Shown here in pieces: positions 7,448 to 15,389 of a stretch of 64,000 nt of DNA (positions are counted from its first letter, which is position 1; every line of letters starts with the position of its first letter). The DNA is from Polaribacter sp. L3A8. Lineage in GTDB: Bacteria; Bacteroidota; Bacteroidia; Flavobacteriales; Flavobacteriaceae. The stretch covers positions 3,454,501 to 3,518,500 of the forward strand of contig NZ_CP047026.1 of the NCBI RefSeq assembly GCF_009796785.1. Direction: 5' to 3'. A program made the position numbers and the translations under genes. Below the pieces are notes generated by a model. It saw only the letters and a list, made by a program, of their open reading frames with translations, was not told where the DNA came from and did not search any database.

Positions 7448-8302
7448 ATGAATTCAAATAAAAACTCGTCGAGAGGACGACAAGAAGGTAAAAAAAGCAC
7501 TCCACTAAGTAGAAAAAGTAAACCTTTAGCTAGAAAGAGTCCTAAAAAAACTTTTACCAAAATTAAAGAAACTCCAAAGTCTGATGAGACAACAGGAGTT
7601 CGTTTAAACAAATACATTGCAAATTCTGGAGTATGTTCTCGTAGAGAAGCAGATACTTATATAGAGCATGGTAGTGTAGAGGTAAACGGAAAACTAGTTA
7701 CAGAAATGGGGTACAAAGTTCAGCCAGACGATATTGTTCGTTTTGATGGAACTTCTATTACGCCAGAACAAAAGAAATATATTCTTTTAAATAAGCCTAA
7801 AAATTACATCACCACTATGGATGATGATAGAGGAAGAAAAACCGTAATGGAATTGATTTCAAATGCATCTAAAGAAAGAATTTATCCTGTAGGTAGATTA
7901 GATAGAAATACAACAGGTTTGTTGTTGTTTACAAATGATGGTGATTTAGCTAAGAAACTAACGCATCCAAAACACAATGTTCGTAAATTATACCACGCAT
8001 CTTTAGATAGAAAATTAGAGTTAAGAGACCTAGAAAAACTACGAGGAGAAGTTATTATTGAGGGGAGAAAAGTGTTTATTGATGCTGTTTCTTATGTAGA
8101 TGGTCAGCCAAAATCAGAAATAGGTATCGAAATACATTCTGGTAGAAACAGAATTGTTCGTAAGATTTTTGAACACGTTGGTTATAAGGTAAACAAATTA
8201 GATAGAGTTGTTTTTGCAGAATTAACCAAGAGAAATTTACCTAGAGGTAGGTGGAGAGAGTTAACTAATTTAGAAGTTACCAATCTTCAGATAATGAAAT
8301 AG
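7448..8302 (+). CDS. RsuA/RluB-family pseudouridine synthase
   Basis: Isomerises a uridine in rRNA (23S for RluB-type, 16S for RsuA-type). A disordered Lys/Arg/Ser-rich extension (1-48) precedes an S4 RNA-binding domain (about 51-98: VRLNKYIANSGVCSRREAD). The catalytic domain follows, with the motif VGRLDRNTTGLLLFTNDGD, whose Asp is the nucleophile, and SGRNRIVRKIFEHVGY near the end. The basic N-terminal tail is common in Bacteroidetes members. The gene has its own promoter and a strong terminator, so it is a single-gene unit. RluB is the best guess for specificity. Confidence 0.87.
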   Translation: MNSNKNSSRGRQEGKKSTPLSRKSKPLARKSPKKTFTKIKETPKSDETTGVRLNKYIANSGVCSRREADTYIEHGSVEVNGKLVTEMGYKVQPDDIVRFDGTSITPEQKKYILLNKPKNYITTMDDDRGRKTVMELISNASKERIYPVGRLDRNTTGLLLFTNDGDLAKKLTHPKHNVRKLYHASLDRKLELRDLEKLRGEVIIEGRKVFIDAVSYVDGQPKSEIGIEIHSGRNRIVRKIFEHVGYKVNKLDRVVFAELTKRNLPRGRWRELTNLEVTNLQIMK

Positions 8303-8312
8303 AATCATTTAA

Positions 8313-8338
8313 AATCCAGCTAAAAGCTGGATTTTTTT
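8313..8338 (+). terminator. Terminator after the RluB-like gene
   Basis: Perfect 9-bp stem AATCCAGCT / AGCTGGATT with a three-base loop, followed by a run of seven T. It starts 10 bases after the stop codon. Confidence 0.9.
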
Positions 8339-8552
8339 GTCTTATTTTAAGATGGTTCTATTATCTATATCAACTACTTTAGATAAGTTGTTTTAGTTTA
8401 TATAAAGCTTGTTAGGCTATTAAATGTTTTTAATAAGAGAGGTTGGGTTCTTTATCTAATAGAATAACAAAGTAATAAATAAGTTCACTTAGTATTCGTT
8501 AATGGAAAATAATAATTTTCTAAAAATTGTTGGCCAAAAAGTTTGTAAAAGC

Positions 8553-8588
8553 AAAAAACCGTTGAAAATCGTAAGATTAACAACGGTT
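8553..8588 (-). terminator. Terminator after tRNA-Leu copy 1
   Basis: On the minus strand the stem AACCGTTG / CAACGGTT (8581-8588 and 8557-8564) is followed by a T run. It lies 4 bases beyond the tRNA 3' end. Confidence 0.8.
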
Positions 8589-8592
8589 ATTG

Positions 8593-8678
8593 TACTGAAG
8601 GCGGGACTTGAACCCGCACGGCCATTACTGACCACTGGATTTTAAGTCCAGCGTGTCTACCAATTCCACCACTTCAGC
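8593..8678 (-). tRNA. tRNA-Leu (anticodon TAA), copy 1
   Basis: An 86-base class II tRNA. The acceptor GCTGAAG pairs with CTTCAGT (G-T at the first pair), with discriminator A. The D-arm has GGTGGAATTGGTAGACACG. The anticodon stem-loop is CTGGACTTAAAATCCAG with TAA in the loop, and there is a long variable arm and the T-arm GCGGGTTCAAGTCCCGC. CCA is not encoded. It has its own upstream -7 box (8793-8800, minus strand) and its own terminator. It is identical to the copy at 9032-9117. Confidence 0.96.
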
Positions 8679-8679
8679 A

Positions 8680-9031
8680 TTGGTATTTTATTTAGTAAAG
8701 TAAAGTCAATTTAGACATAGTCAAAATGATCTATTTTTACTTTATTAATTTTTTAAGAACTTTTATTATTACCCTTGTTTTCAAGAGAGGTGCAAATATA
8801 CTATCTTTTTATTGTAAAAAAGAAGTTTTCAAGATAAAAAACACTTTTTATTTTATTTTTTAAAAAGTAATTTATATTCAGATTGGTAAGTAGTTTATTT
8901 CTATGGATTTATCTTTTTTTTCTGAAAATTATAAAAACTTAAAATTATTGAATTTTTAAAAAAAAGACGGAAGTTTTAAGTTTGTAAAAGCAAAAAACCG
9001 TTGAAAATCGTAAGATTAACAACGGTTATTG
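8680..9031. other. Intergenic spacer between the two tRNA-Leu genes
   Basis: No coding potential was seen. It holds, on the minus strand, a -7-like box CAAATATA (8793-8800, reading TATATTTG) followed downstream by a small CTTG-TTTT-CAAG hairpin (8774-8785), both serving copy 1, and the terminator of copy 2 at its far end (8992-9027). The rest (about 8830-8975) is A/T-rich with nothing recognised. Confidence 0.6.
8992..9027 (-). terminator. Terminator after tRNA-Leu copy 2
   Basis: Same AACCGTTG/CAACGGTT hairpin with T tract as copy 1. It ends the tRNA-Gly/tRNA-Leu transcript before the second tRNA-Leu gene is reached. Confidence 0.8.
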
Positions 9032-9117
9032 TACTGAAGGCGGGACTTGAACCCGCACGGCCATTACTGACCACTGGATTTTAAGTCCAGCGTGTCTACC
9101 AATTCCACCACTTCAGC
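9032..9117 (-). tRNA. tRNA-Leu (anticodon TAA), copy 2
   Basis: Identical 86-base tRNA-Leu(TAA) to copy 1, with the same acceptor, anticodon loop and long variable arm. It starts 15 bases after the 3' end of tRNA-Gly with no promoter or terminator between, so it is cotranscribed with tRNA-Gly and must be released by processing. Confidence 0.96.
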
Positions 9118-9132
9118 ATGGAAATTGAACAG

Positions 9133-9204
9133 AGCGAAAGACGGGATTTGAACCCGCGACCCCCACCTTGGCAAGGTGATGCTCTACCCCTGAGCTACTT
9201 TCGC
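9133..9204 (-). tRNA. tRNA-Gly (anticodon GCC)
   Basis: A 72-base tRNA. The acceptor GCGAAAG pairs with CTTTCGC and the discriminator is T, as in bacterial tRNA-Gly. The anticodon arm is TCACC-TTGCCAA-GGTGG with GCC in the loop, and the T-arm is GCGGGTTCAAATCCCGT. CCA is not encoded. It is the first gene of the tRNA-Gly/tRNA-Leu transcript and has a full promoter upstream at 9260-9290. Confidence 0.96.
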
Positions 9205-9259
9205 AGTCATTATTTTAAAAGAACTTTTCTTTTTGTTGCTCTTATTTCTAAGAGCGGTG

Positions 9260-9290
9260 CAAATATAATATCTTTTATTGTTTTGGCAAA
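9260..9290 (-). promoter_or_regulatory. Promoter for tRNA-Gly/tRNA-Leu
   Basis: Read on the minus strand: TTTG (9290-9287), 19 bases, then TATATTTG (9267-9260). This is a complete Bacteroidetes promoter. Just downstream is a GCTCTTA-TTTC-TAAGAGC hairpin (9238-9255) in the leader. Confidence 0.75.
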
Positions 9291-9592
9291 TTTTTAATTA
9301 ATTTTTTTTTGCTTTTTTTTATTTGGTTTTATTTACTCATTAAAAAGATTGTTTTTAGTAGTAAAAAGAGGGGTAAAACTAATTAGTTCTTGTTTTTATT
9401 TTATAAAAAAAAATGATTTTATGTTTAAGCATTTTTAAAGGACTTAATATATTATAAGGTGTAAAGCTTGTTTCTTATTAAATAGAATTAACAAAGGTGT
9501 TTTAAAAGTTGTATCTGAATATTATGTTTCCGTAAAAGAGAATAGAGGTAAATAATTTTACTTAGTAGAAAGGATATATTCTTTAAATTATA
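9291..9592. other. A/T-rich spacer
   Basis: About 300 bases between the tRNA promoter and the sodA terminator. No ORF, RNA or repeat was recognised. Confidence 0.5.
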
Positions 9593-9625
9593 AAAAAAGC
9601 ATCCTAAATTTAGGATGCTTTTTTA
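9593..9625 (-). terminator. Terminator after sodA
   Basis: Near-perfect palindrome AGCATCCTAAATTTAGGATGCT flanked by A7 and T6, functional on either strand. It lies about 58 bases beyond the sodA stop. Confidence 0.88.
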
Positions 9626-9682
9626 TAATTGAGGTAACTCACTCATTTACTTAAGTTAGTTACTTAAAAACAACTGTGTTGC

Positions 9683-10291
9683 TTATTTTGCTGCTGCGTA
9701 ACGATTTTCAACTTCATTCCAGTTAATTACATTAAAAAATGCATTAATATAATCTGGTCTTCTGTTTTGGTAGTTTAAGTAGTAAGCATGTTCCCAAACG
9801 TCTAATCCTAAGATTGGAGTTCCTTTACAAGTAACACCTGGCATTAATGGATTGTCTTGGTTTGGTGTAGAACAAACTTCTAATTTACCTCCAGGTAAAA
9901 CACATAACCATGCCCAACCAGAACCAAACTGAGTAGCTGCTGCTTTAGAAAAAGCGGCAATAAATTCATCTTTAGAACCAAAAGCAGCCTCAATAGCATC
10001 TTTTAAGTCTCCAGATAAATATCCTTTATCATTTGGGTTTAATACTGTCCAGAATAATGAGTGATTGAAAAAACCACCACCATTGTTTCTTACAGCACCG
10101 TTGCTCATGTCTAAATTAGTAAGAATATCTTCAATAGATTTCCCTTCTAAATCCGTACCTGCAATTGCATTGTTTAAGTTGTTTGTATATCCTTGATGAT
10201 GTTTTGAATGGTGAATTTCCATTGTTTTTGCATCAATATTTGGTGCTAAAGCATCATAAGCGTATCCTAATTCTGGTAATTGAAAAGCCAT
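9683..10291 (-). CDS. sodA: Superoxide dismutase (Mn/Fe family)
   Basis: Dismutes superoxide to oxygen and hydrogen peroxide in the cytoplasm. The 202 residues contain the four metal ligands His27 (MEIHHSKHH), His77 ([11 protein letters not shown]), Asp164 and His168 ([12 protein letters not shown]). The NQDNPL segment near 144-149 carries the Gln-Asp typical of manganese enzymes rather than the iron-specific pattern, so Mn or cambialistic use is more likely; this is inference. Length is normal and no signal peptide is present. The next gene upstream on the same strand is fbp, 112 bases away, with a GTAAAA/TTTTAC palindrome between. Single-gene unit with a strong terminator. Confidence 0.95.
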   Translation of the reverse strand: MAFQLPELGYAYDALAPNIDAKTMEIHHSKHHQGYTNNLNNAIAGTDLEGKSIEDILTNLDMSNGAVRNNGGGFFNHSLFWTVLNPNDKGYLSGDLKDAIEAAFGSKDEFIAAFSKAAATQFGSGWAWLCVLPGGKLEVCSTPNQDNPLMPGVTCKGTPILGLDVWEHAYYLNYQNRRPDYINAFFNVINWNEVENRYAAAK

Positions 10292-10330
10292 TTTTATGTT
10301 TTTTTAAAAGTTATTATATTATATAGAACT

Positions 10331-10360
10331 GTAAAATTAACTATAAAAATATAGTTTTAC
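10331..10360. promoter_or_regulatory. Imperfect palindrome upstream of sodA
   Basis: GTAAAATTAACTATA / TATAGTTTTAC form an imperfect inverted repeat about 40 bases before the sodA start. No T tract follows on the minus strand, so it is not an obvious fbp terminator. It could be an operator or a leader hairpin; low confidence. Confidence 0.3.
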
Positions 10361-10403
10361 AAGTAGTTTACGGTTTCATAATTTATTACAGTATAAAGAA
10401 GAT

Positions 10404-11414
10404 TTATTCTCCGTGTATTTGCATAAATTCTTCTAGTTTATTTACCATATTTTTGCTTCCACAAATAAAAGGAACTCTTTGGTGTAACTCTGTTGGTTCT
10501 ACATCCATAGTTCTTGTGTAACCATCAGAAGATTTACCGTTTGCTTGTTCTGCTATAAAAGCTATCGGGTTACATTCATATAATAAACGTAATTTTCCAT
10601 CAGGGTTTCTAGAGCCTTTTGGATACATATAAATTCCTCCTTTAATCATATTTCTATGAAAATCAGAAACTAAAGAACCAATATATCTACTAGTATAAGG
10701 TCTGTCTTCTTCTTCTTCCTGACAATATTTTATGTATTTTTTTACACCTAAAGGAAAATCTAAATAATTTCCTTCATTAACAGAATACATTGTTCCATCT
10801 TCTGGAAACTGCATGTTTGGGTGCGATAAATAAAATGAACCAATTGCAGGGTTTAATGTAAAACCATTAACACCATCTCCAGTAGTATAAACAAGCATTG
10901 TAGAGGTCCCGTAAACAACATAACCTGCAGCAACTTGTGCACTACCTTTTTGTAAAAAATCTTCTAACTGAACAGGAACTCCTGTTGGTGTAACACGTCT
11001 ATAAATAGAAAAAATGGTTCCTACAGAAACATTTACATCAATGTTAGATGAACCATCTAAAGGGTCAATTAAAACAACATATTTATTTTGATGGTTTTCA
11101 TCGATACTGTTAATTGTAATAAAACTATCTTCTTCTTCACTGGCAATTCCACAAACAATATTTCTTCTGGTTAGCGTCTGAATAAACTTATCATTAGCAT
11201 AAACATCTAATTTTTGTTGATCTTCACCTTGGATATTTGTATCTCCAGCTGCACCAATAATATCTACTAAACCCGCTTTGTTTACTTCGTGGTTTACCAC
11301 TTTTGCGGCTAATCTAATAGAATTTAAAAGGCTTGAAAGTTCTCCGGAGCTATATTTAAAAGCATGTTGATTTTCAATAATAAATTCACCTAAAGTTTGT
11401 TTTTTTACTGCCAT
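10404..11414 (-). CDS. fbp: Fructose-1,6-bisphosphatase, class I
   Basis: Hydrolyses fructose 1,6-bisphosphate to fructose 6-phosphate, the committed gluconeogenic step. The 336 residues include [18 protein letters not shown] near residue 58, GIASEEED, the metal-binding signature [19 protein letters not shown], and the active-site segment [13 protein letters not shown] near the end with [10 protein letters not shown]. Length matches class I enzymes (about 330-340). It is monocistronic or loosely followed by sodA. A class II aldolase gene, which works in the same pathway, lies at 35.4 kb. Confidence 0.95.
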   Translation of the reverse strand: MAVKKQTLGEFIIENQHAFKYSSGELSSLLNSIRLAAKVVNHEVNKAGLVDIIGAAGDTNIQGEDQQKLDVYANDKFIQTLTRRNIVCGIASEEEDSFITINSIDENHQNKYVVLIDPLDGSSNIDVNVSVGTIFSIYRRVTPTGVPVQLEDFLQKGSAQVAAGYVVYGTSTMLVYTTGDGVNGFTLNPAIGSFYLSHPNMQFPEDGTMYSVNEGNYLDFPLGVKKYIKYCQEEEEDRPYTSRYIGSLVSDFHRNMIKGGIYMYPKGSRNPDGKLRLLYECNPIAFIAEQANGKSSDGYTRTMDVEPTELHQRVPFICGSKNMVNKLEEFMQIHGE

Positions 11415-11605
11415 GTTGCTTAAAATGTTATTTTTTTAACAAATATCTATTTTTTTTAATTATTATCTGACTTTTTGTGTCTGTTTTTGGGTAATAATAG
11501 CTATTTATTTTAAGTTTTTTAAACAAATCAAAAAATATTGTATAAAATATTCAAATATTTTTAATGGATATGAAAAGAACTATCTTTGATTAAAATTTGT
11601 AAAAA

Positions 11606-12085
11606 ATGGGTTTTATTATAAGAAAAGGAGTAGAAAAGGATATGGAGTCTGTATTAGATTTAATTACAGAATTAGCCGTTTTTGAAAAAGAACCAGATGC
11701 TGTAGAAATTACTGTAGAAGATTTAAAAAGAGATGGTTTTTCTGAGAATCCGAAGTTTCAAATTTTTGTTGCAGAACAAGAAAATAAAATTATTGGTATT
11801 GCTTTGTTTTATGAACGTTATTCTACATGGAAAGGGAGAACAATTCATTTAGAAGATTTAATAGTTACCCAAAGTAAACAGAAAATCGGAGCAGGAAAAG
11901 CATTGTATACCGCAGTTTTAAAATATGCGTATGACAATAATTTTAATAGAGTTGCTTGGGAGGTTATCGATTGGAATACCAATGCAGTAGAGTTTTACAA
12001 AAGTACAGGAGCCACTTATTTAAACGATTGGTCTGTAGTACAAATGAACAAAGAAAACTTATCAAAATTTATTCAAAATAGTTAA
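11606..12085 (+). CDS. GNAT N-acetyltransferase, SSAT-like
   Basis: A 159-residue single-domain acetyltransferase. It shows the strong pattern of the spermidine/spermine (diamine) acetyltransferase branch: LAVFEKEPDAVEITVEDL, then RYSTWKGRTIHLEDLIV, then the acetyl-CoA loop QKIGAGKALY and finally EVIDWNTNAVEFYKSTGA. In that branch, substrates are polyamines or small amines such as thialysine. A TATCTTTG box (11581-11588) lies 17 bases before the start. The aspartate kinase gene begins one base after its stop, so the pair is almost certainly cotranscribed; whether the substrate relates to lysine metabolism is open. Confidence 0.85.
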   Translation: MGFIIRKGVEKDMESVLDLITELAVFEKEPDAVEITVEDLKRDGFSENPKFQIFVAEQENKIIGIALFYERYSTWKGRTIHLEDLIVTQSKQKIGAGKALYTAVLKYAYDNNFNRVAWEVIDWNTNAVEFYKSTGATYLNDWSVVQMNKENLSKFIQNS

Positions 12086-12086
12086 A

Positions 12087-13340
12087 ATGAAGATTTTTAA
12101 ATTTGGAGGAGCATCAGTAAAAGATGCAGCAAGTGTAAAAAATGTAACTCAGATTTTACAAAGTGAAGGAACAGAAAGTACAGTAGTTATAATTTCTGCA
12201 ATGGGTAAAATAACCAATGCTTTTGAAGAAGTAATAGATGCATACTATAATAAGACAGATTTATTGTCGGAAAAACTAGGTGTTATAGAAGATTTTCATA
12301 AAAACTTAATGAATGATTTATTTGATAAAAATGATGAAGTTTATAAAGAAATTGATATTCTTTTAGGGGAATTAAGTTGGTTTTTAGCAAGAAATACTTC
12401 ACAGAGATATAATTACGTTTACGATCAAATTATTTGTTTTGGAGAGCTTTTATCAACCAAAATAGTAAGTGCATATTTAACAAAAATTGGTGTAGAAAAT
12501 AACTGGTTTGATGTTAGAAATTACATCAAAACAGATAGTAATTATAGAGATGCTAAAGTAGATTGGGATTTAACTCAGGCTATTATTAGTAATAAACTAG
12601 ATGCTTCTAAATTAAATATTACACAAGGTTTTATTGCTGCAAATGATACAGAAAATACGACTACTTTAGGTAGAGAAGGGTCCGATTATACAGCAGGTAT
12701 TTTTGCTTATTGTTTAGATGCAGAAAATGTAACTATTTGGAAAGACGTTCCGGGGGTTTTAAATGCAGATCCAAGAGTGTTTACAGATACTACTTTACTA
12801 GAACAAATATCTTACGAAGAAGCAATAGAAATGGCATTTTACGGAGCATCAGTAATTCATCCAAAAACGTTGCAGCCATTAGAAAGAAAAGACATTCCTT
12901 TATTGGTTCGTTCTTTTATCAACCCAAAAGAAATAGGAACAAGAGTTTCTAAAGGCACAAGGTTAGTACCTTATATACCGTGTTTTATTGTAAAGAAAGA
13001 TCAGGTTTTAGTGTCTATTTCTGCTTTAGATTTTTCTTTTATGGTAGAAGATAACATTAGTTATATTTTTAAGAAATTACACGAATATCAGTTAAAAGTT
13101 AACCTAATTCAGAACTCCGCTCTTAGTTTTTCTGTTTGTATAGATAATAAATTTAATAAATTCGATGAATTTTATAATGAGCTAAAAACTCAGTTTAAAA
13201 TAGATGTTCAAAAAGGAGTAGACTTATTTACAGTGCGTCATTTTGATGATAGAGCAATTACAAGTATTGAAGAAAAAGGAGTATCTTTATTGACACAAGT
13301 AAATAAAGAAACGATTCAAATTGTTTTAGCGACAAATTAA
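12087..13340 (+). CDS. Aspartate kinase (monofunctional)
   Basis: Phosphorylates aspartate, the first step to lysine, threonine and methionine. The 417 residues begin KIFKFGGASVKDA, the amino-acid-kinase signature (KFGGTSV in most). The middle has TTLGREGSDYTAGIFAY and WKDVPGVLNADPR for ATP and aspartate binding, and IEMAFYGASVIHPKTL. The C-terminal about 120 residues are an ACT-type regulatory region, with no homoserine dehydrogenase fused. It starts 1 base after the acetyltransferase stop. Feedback control by an amino acid is expected from the family but the effector is unknown. Confidence 0.92.
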   Translation: MKIFKFGGASVKDAASVKNVTQILQSEGTESTVVIISAMGKITNAFEEVIDAYYNKTDLLSEKLGVIEDFHKNLMNDLFDKNDEVYKEIDILLGELSWFLARNTSQRYNYVYDQIICFGELLSTKIVSAYLTKIGVENNWFDVRNYIKTDSNYRDAKVDWDLTQAIISNKLDASKLNITQGFIAANDTENTTTLGREGSDYTAGIFAYCLDAENVTIWKDVPGVLNADPRVFTDTTLLEQISYEEAIEMAFYGASVIHPKTLQPLERKDIPLLVRSFINPKEIGTRVSKGTRLVPYIPCFIVKKDQVLVSISALDFSFMVEDNISYIFKKLHEYQLKVNLIQNSALSFSVCIDNKFNKFDEFYNELKTQFKIDVQKGVDLFTVRHFDDRAITSIEEKGVSLLTQVNKETIQIVLATN

Positions 13341-13392
13341 TAATGTAATAATTCTTTTTTAGTATGTTTGCAGTTCCGTCTAATTATAATTT

Positions 13393-15198
13393 ATGGCATT
13401 AGTAACATCTAAAGAAATTGCGCAAGTAATTGGTTTACATAAACTTGGGTTTTTGGGAACCTTTATGGGGTGGATCCTGTTAAGAATACTTCGCATCTCT
13501 GCGATCAATAGAATATACGAAAAAAACAAAAACAAGATTGATTTAGACTTTTTAAACGGCATTTTAGATGACTGCAATATAAAATTTGAAATCCCAGAAG
13601 AAGATTTAAAAAGAATTCCTAAAGAGGGACCTTTTATTACCGTTTCTAATCATCCTTTAGGAGGTATTGATGGTGTTTTGTTATTAAAATTACTGATAGA
13701 AAAAAGAGACGATTATAAAATTATAGCCAACTTTTTATTACATAGAGTAGCACCATTAAAGCCTTATGTAATGCCTGTAAATCCTTTTGAAACTAAAAAG
13801 GATGTAAAATCTAGTGTTGCGGGTATTAAAAACGCTTTGATGCATTTAAAAGAAGGAAATCCTTTAGGTATTTTTCCTGCAGGAGAAGTATCTACTTATA
13901 AAGATGGAAAATTAAATGTAGATAAACCTTGGGAAGAGGGTGCTGTAAAATTTATTAAGAATGCAAATGTACCTGTAATTCCTATTTATTTTCACGCAAA
14001 AAATAGTCGTCTTTTTTACTTTTTATCAAAAATATCAGACACTTTACGAACAGCCAAATTACCTTCGGAAGTAATCTCTCAAGGCGGTAAAGTGATAAAA
14101 GTAAGAATAGGGAAACCAATTTCTGTTAAAGACCAAGATGAGTTTAAAGATATTTCTTCTTATTCTGAGTTTCTAAGAAAGAAAACCTACATGTTGGCAA
14201 ACCCTTTTGAAAAAGCCCATAAGTTACTTTCTACACAGAACATCAAAATTAAAAAATCGGTTAAGAAAATAACGCCTCAAAGAAGTACAGATTTATTTAT
14301 TAAAGAAGTAGATGCTTTAAGAACAGGAGAGGGTAGGTTACTAGAAAGTAAGAGCTACGAAGTATTTTTTGCAAGTGCCAAGGAGATTCCTAATTTGTTA
14401 CATGAAATAGGTAGATTACGCGAAATTACTTTTAGAGCCGTTGGTGAAGGAACAAATAAAGAAATAGATTTAGATAAGTTTGATAAATATTATCATCATT
14501 TGTTGTTGTGGGACAGAGAAGCAAACTGTTTGGCAGGAGCCTACAGAATGGGCCTTGGTAAAGCAATCTATAAAAAATATGGTATTAATGGATTCTATAT
14601 TCAAACCTTGTTTAGAATAGAACCAGAACTATATCAAATGATGGATAACACCATAGAAATGGGGCGAGCTTTCATTATTGGCGAGTATCAGCAAAAACCA
14701 ATGCCGCTCTTTTTATTATGGAAAGGAATTGTACATGTTACACTACGTTATCCAGAATATAAATATTTAATGGGCGGAGTTTCTATTAGCAATCAGTTTT
14801 CAGATTTTTCAAAATCGTTAATGATAGAGTTTATGAAATCTCATTATTACGACCCATATATTGCACAATACATTCACCCGAAGAAAGAATACAAAGTAAA
14901 ATTAAAAGACGGCGATAAAGATTTTGTGTTTGATGCAACCAAAGCAGACATGCAAAAGTTCGATAAAATTATTGACGAAATAGAACCAGGAGCATTAAGA
15001 ATCCCTGTGTTAATTAAAAAATACGTAAAACAAAATGCACGCTTGGTGGCCTTTAATGTAGATCCTAAATTTAATAATGCGGTAGACGGTTTAATGTATA
15101 TAAAAGTGGCAGACATACCAGATAGCACTGTAAAACCTGTTATGGAAGAATTTCAGGCAGAGTTAGAGCGCAAGGCTACAGAAATGCAAAATAAGTAA
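13393..15198 (+). CDS. Bifunctional acyltransferase, OlsF-like (amino-lipid synthesis)
   Basis: Two fused acyltransferase modules. The N-terminal part (about 40-270) is PlsC-like with the catalytic NHPLGGID (86-93) and GNPLGIFPAGEVST near 155. The C-terminal part (about 310-530) is a GNAT-like OlsB/hemolysin-type N-acyltransferase: EIGRLREITFRAVGEGTN, then YYHHLLLWDREANCLAGAYR, and YIQTLFRIEPELY. This order matches OlsF, which makes ornithine lipids by N- then O-acylation and is known from Flavobacterium and Serratia. Glycine or related amino-lipids are an alternative product in Bacteroidetes. A TATGTTTG -7 box lies at 13363-13370. It acts at the inner membrane. Confidence 0.82.
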   Translation: MALVTSKEIAQVIGLHKLGFLGTFMGWILLRILRISAINRIYEKNKNKIDLDFLNGILDDCNIKFEIPEEDLKRIPKEGPFITVSNHPLGGIDGVLLLKLLIEKRDDYKIIANFLLHRVAPLKPYVMPVNPFETKKDVKSSVAGIKNALMHLKEGNPLGIFPAGEVSTYKDGKLNVDKPWEEGAVKFIKNANVPVIPIYFHAKNSRLFYFLSKISDTLRTAKLPSEVISQGGKVIKVRIGKPISVKDQDEFKDISSYSEFLRKKTYMLANPFEKAHKLLSTQNIKIKKSVKKITPQRSTDLFIKEVDALRTGEGRLLESKSYEVFFASAKEIPNLLHEIGRLREITFRAVGEGTNKEIDLDKFDKYYHHLLLWDREANCLAGAYRMGLGKAIYKKYGINGFYIQTLFRIEPELYQMMDNTIEMGRAFIIGEYQQKPMPLFLLWKGIVHVTLRYPEYKYLMGGVSISNQFSDFSKSLMIEFMKSHYYDPYIAQYIHPKKEYKVKLKDGDKDFVFDATKADMQKFDKIIDEIEPGALRIPVLIKKYVKQNARLVAFNVDPKFNNAVDGLMYIKVADIPDSTVKPVMEEFQAELERKATEMQNK

Positions 15199-15212
15199 TA
15201 TTTTTTTTATTT

Positions 15213-15302
15213 GGGCGTTCCCCAAAAGGGTCGGGCTTTACGTTGCAAGTCCTCGGTCGTTCCTCCCTGTGGGCTTTTCACTACAATCCCTAACGCGAGC
15301 TA
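15213..15302. repeat. Flavobacterial intergenic repeat (GGGCGTTCCC...GGGTCGGGC)
   Basis: Noticeably GC-rich for its surroundings, with GGGCGTTCCC, AAAGGGTCGGGCTTTACG and CCCTAACGCGAGC. It resembles 23573-23672, which has GGCGTTACCACAAGGGTCAGGC and CCTTAACGCG. I know this kind of dispersed non-coding element from many flavobacterial genomes. It sits between convergent genes. Confidence 0.65.
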
Positions 15303-15333
15303 GTTTATCTAAATAAGTTTTTTAATAAACTTC

Positions 15334-15363
15334 TGATTTCCCTTTTATTTAATAGGGAAATCA
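15334..15363 (-). terminator. Stem-loop after proA
   Basis: TGATTTCCC / GGGAAATCA stem with a 12-base A/T loop, 27 bases beyond the proA stop. No long T tract follows, so termination is possible but not certain. Confidence 0.45.
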
Positions 15364-15389
15364 AAAGCGAAAATAATTCATAAAATACC

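Larger units (their letters stand above)
8539..8680. repeat. 142-bp direct repeat, copy 1 (tRNA-Leu plus terminator)
   Basis: Identical, as far as I can read, to 8978-9119 (offset 439). It contains a whole tRNA-Leu gene and its downstream terminator hairpin. The identity ends exactly at both edges, which indicates a recent duplication or ongoing gene conversion. Confidence 0.9.
8978..9119. repeat. 142-bp direct repeat, copy 2 (tRNA-Leu plus terminator)
   Basis: Second copy of the repeat at 8539-8680, with the same tRNA-Leu and terminator. Upstream it abuts the tRNA-Gly gene, whereas copy 1 has an independent promoter region. Confidence 0.9.

Noticed and set aside
12710..12952. An extra ORF inside the aspartate kinase gene
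   Set aside because: It is a shadow in another frame of a well-conserved kinase gene.
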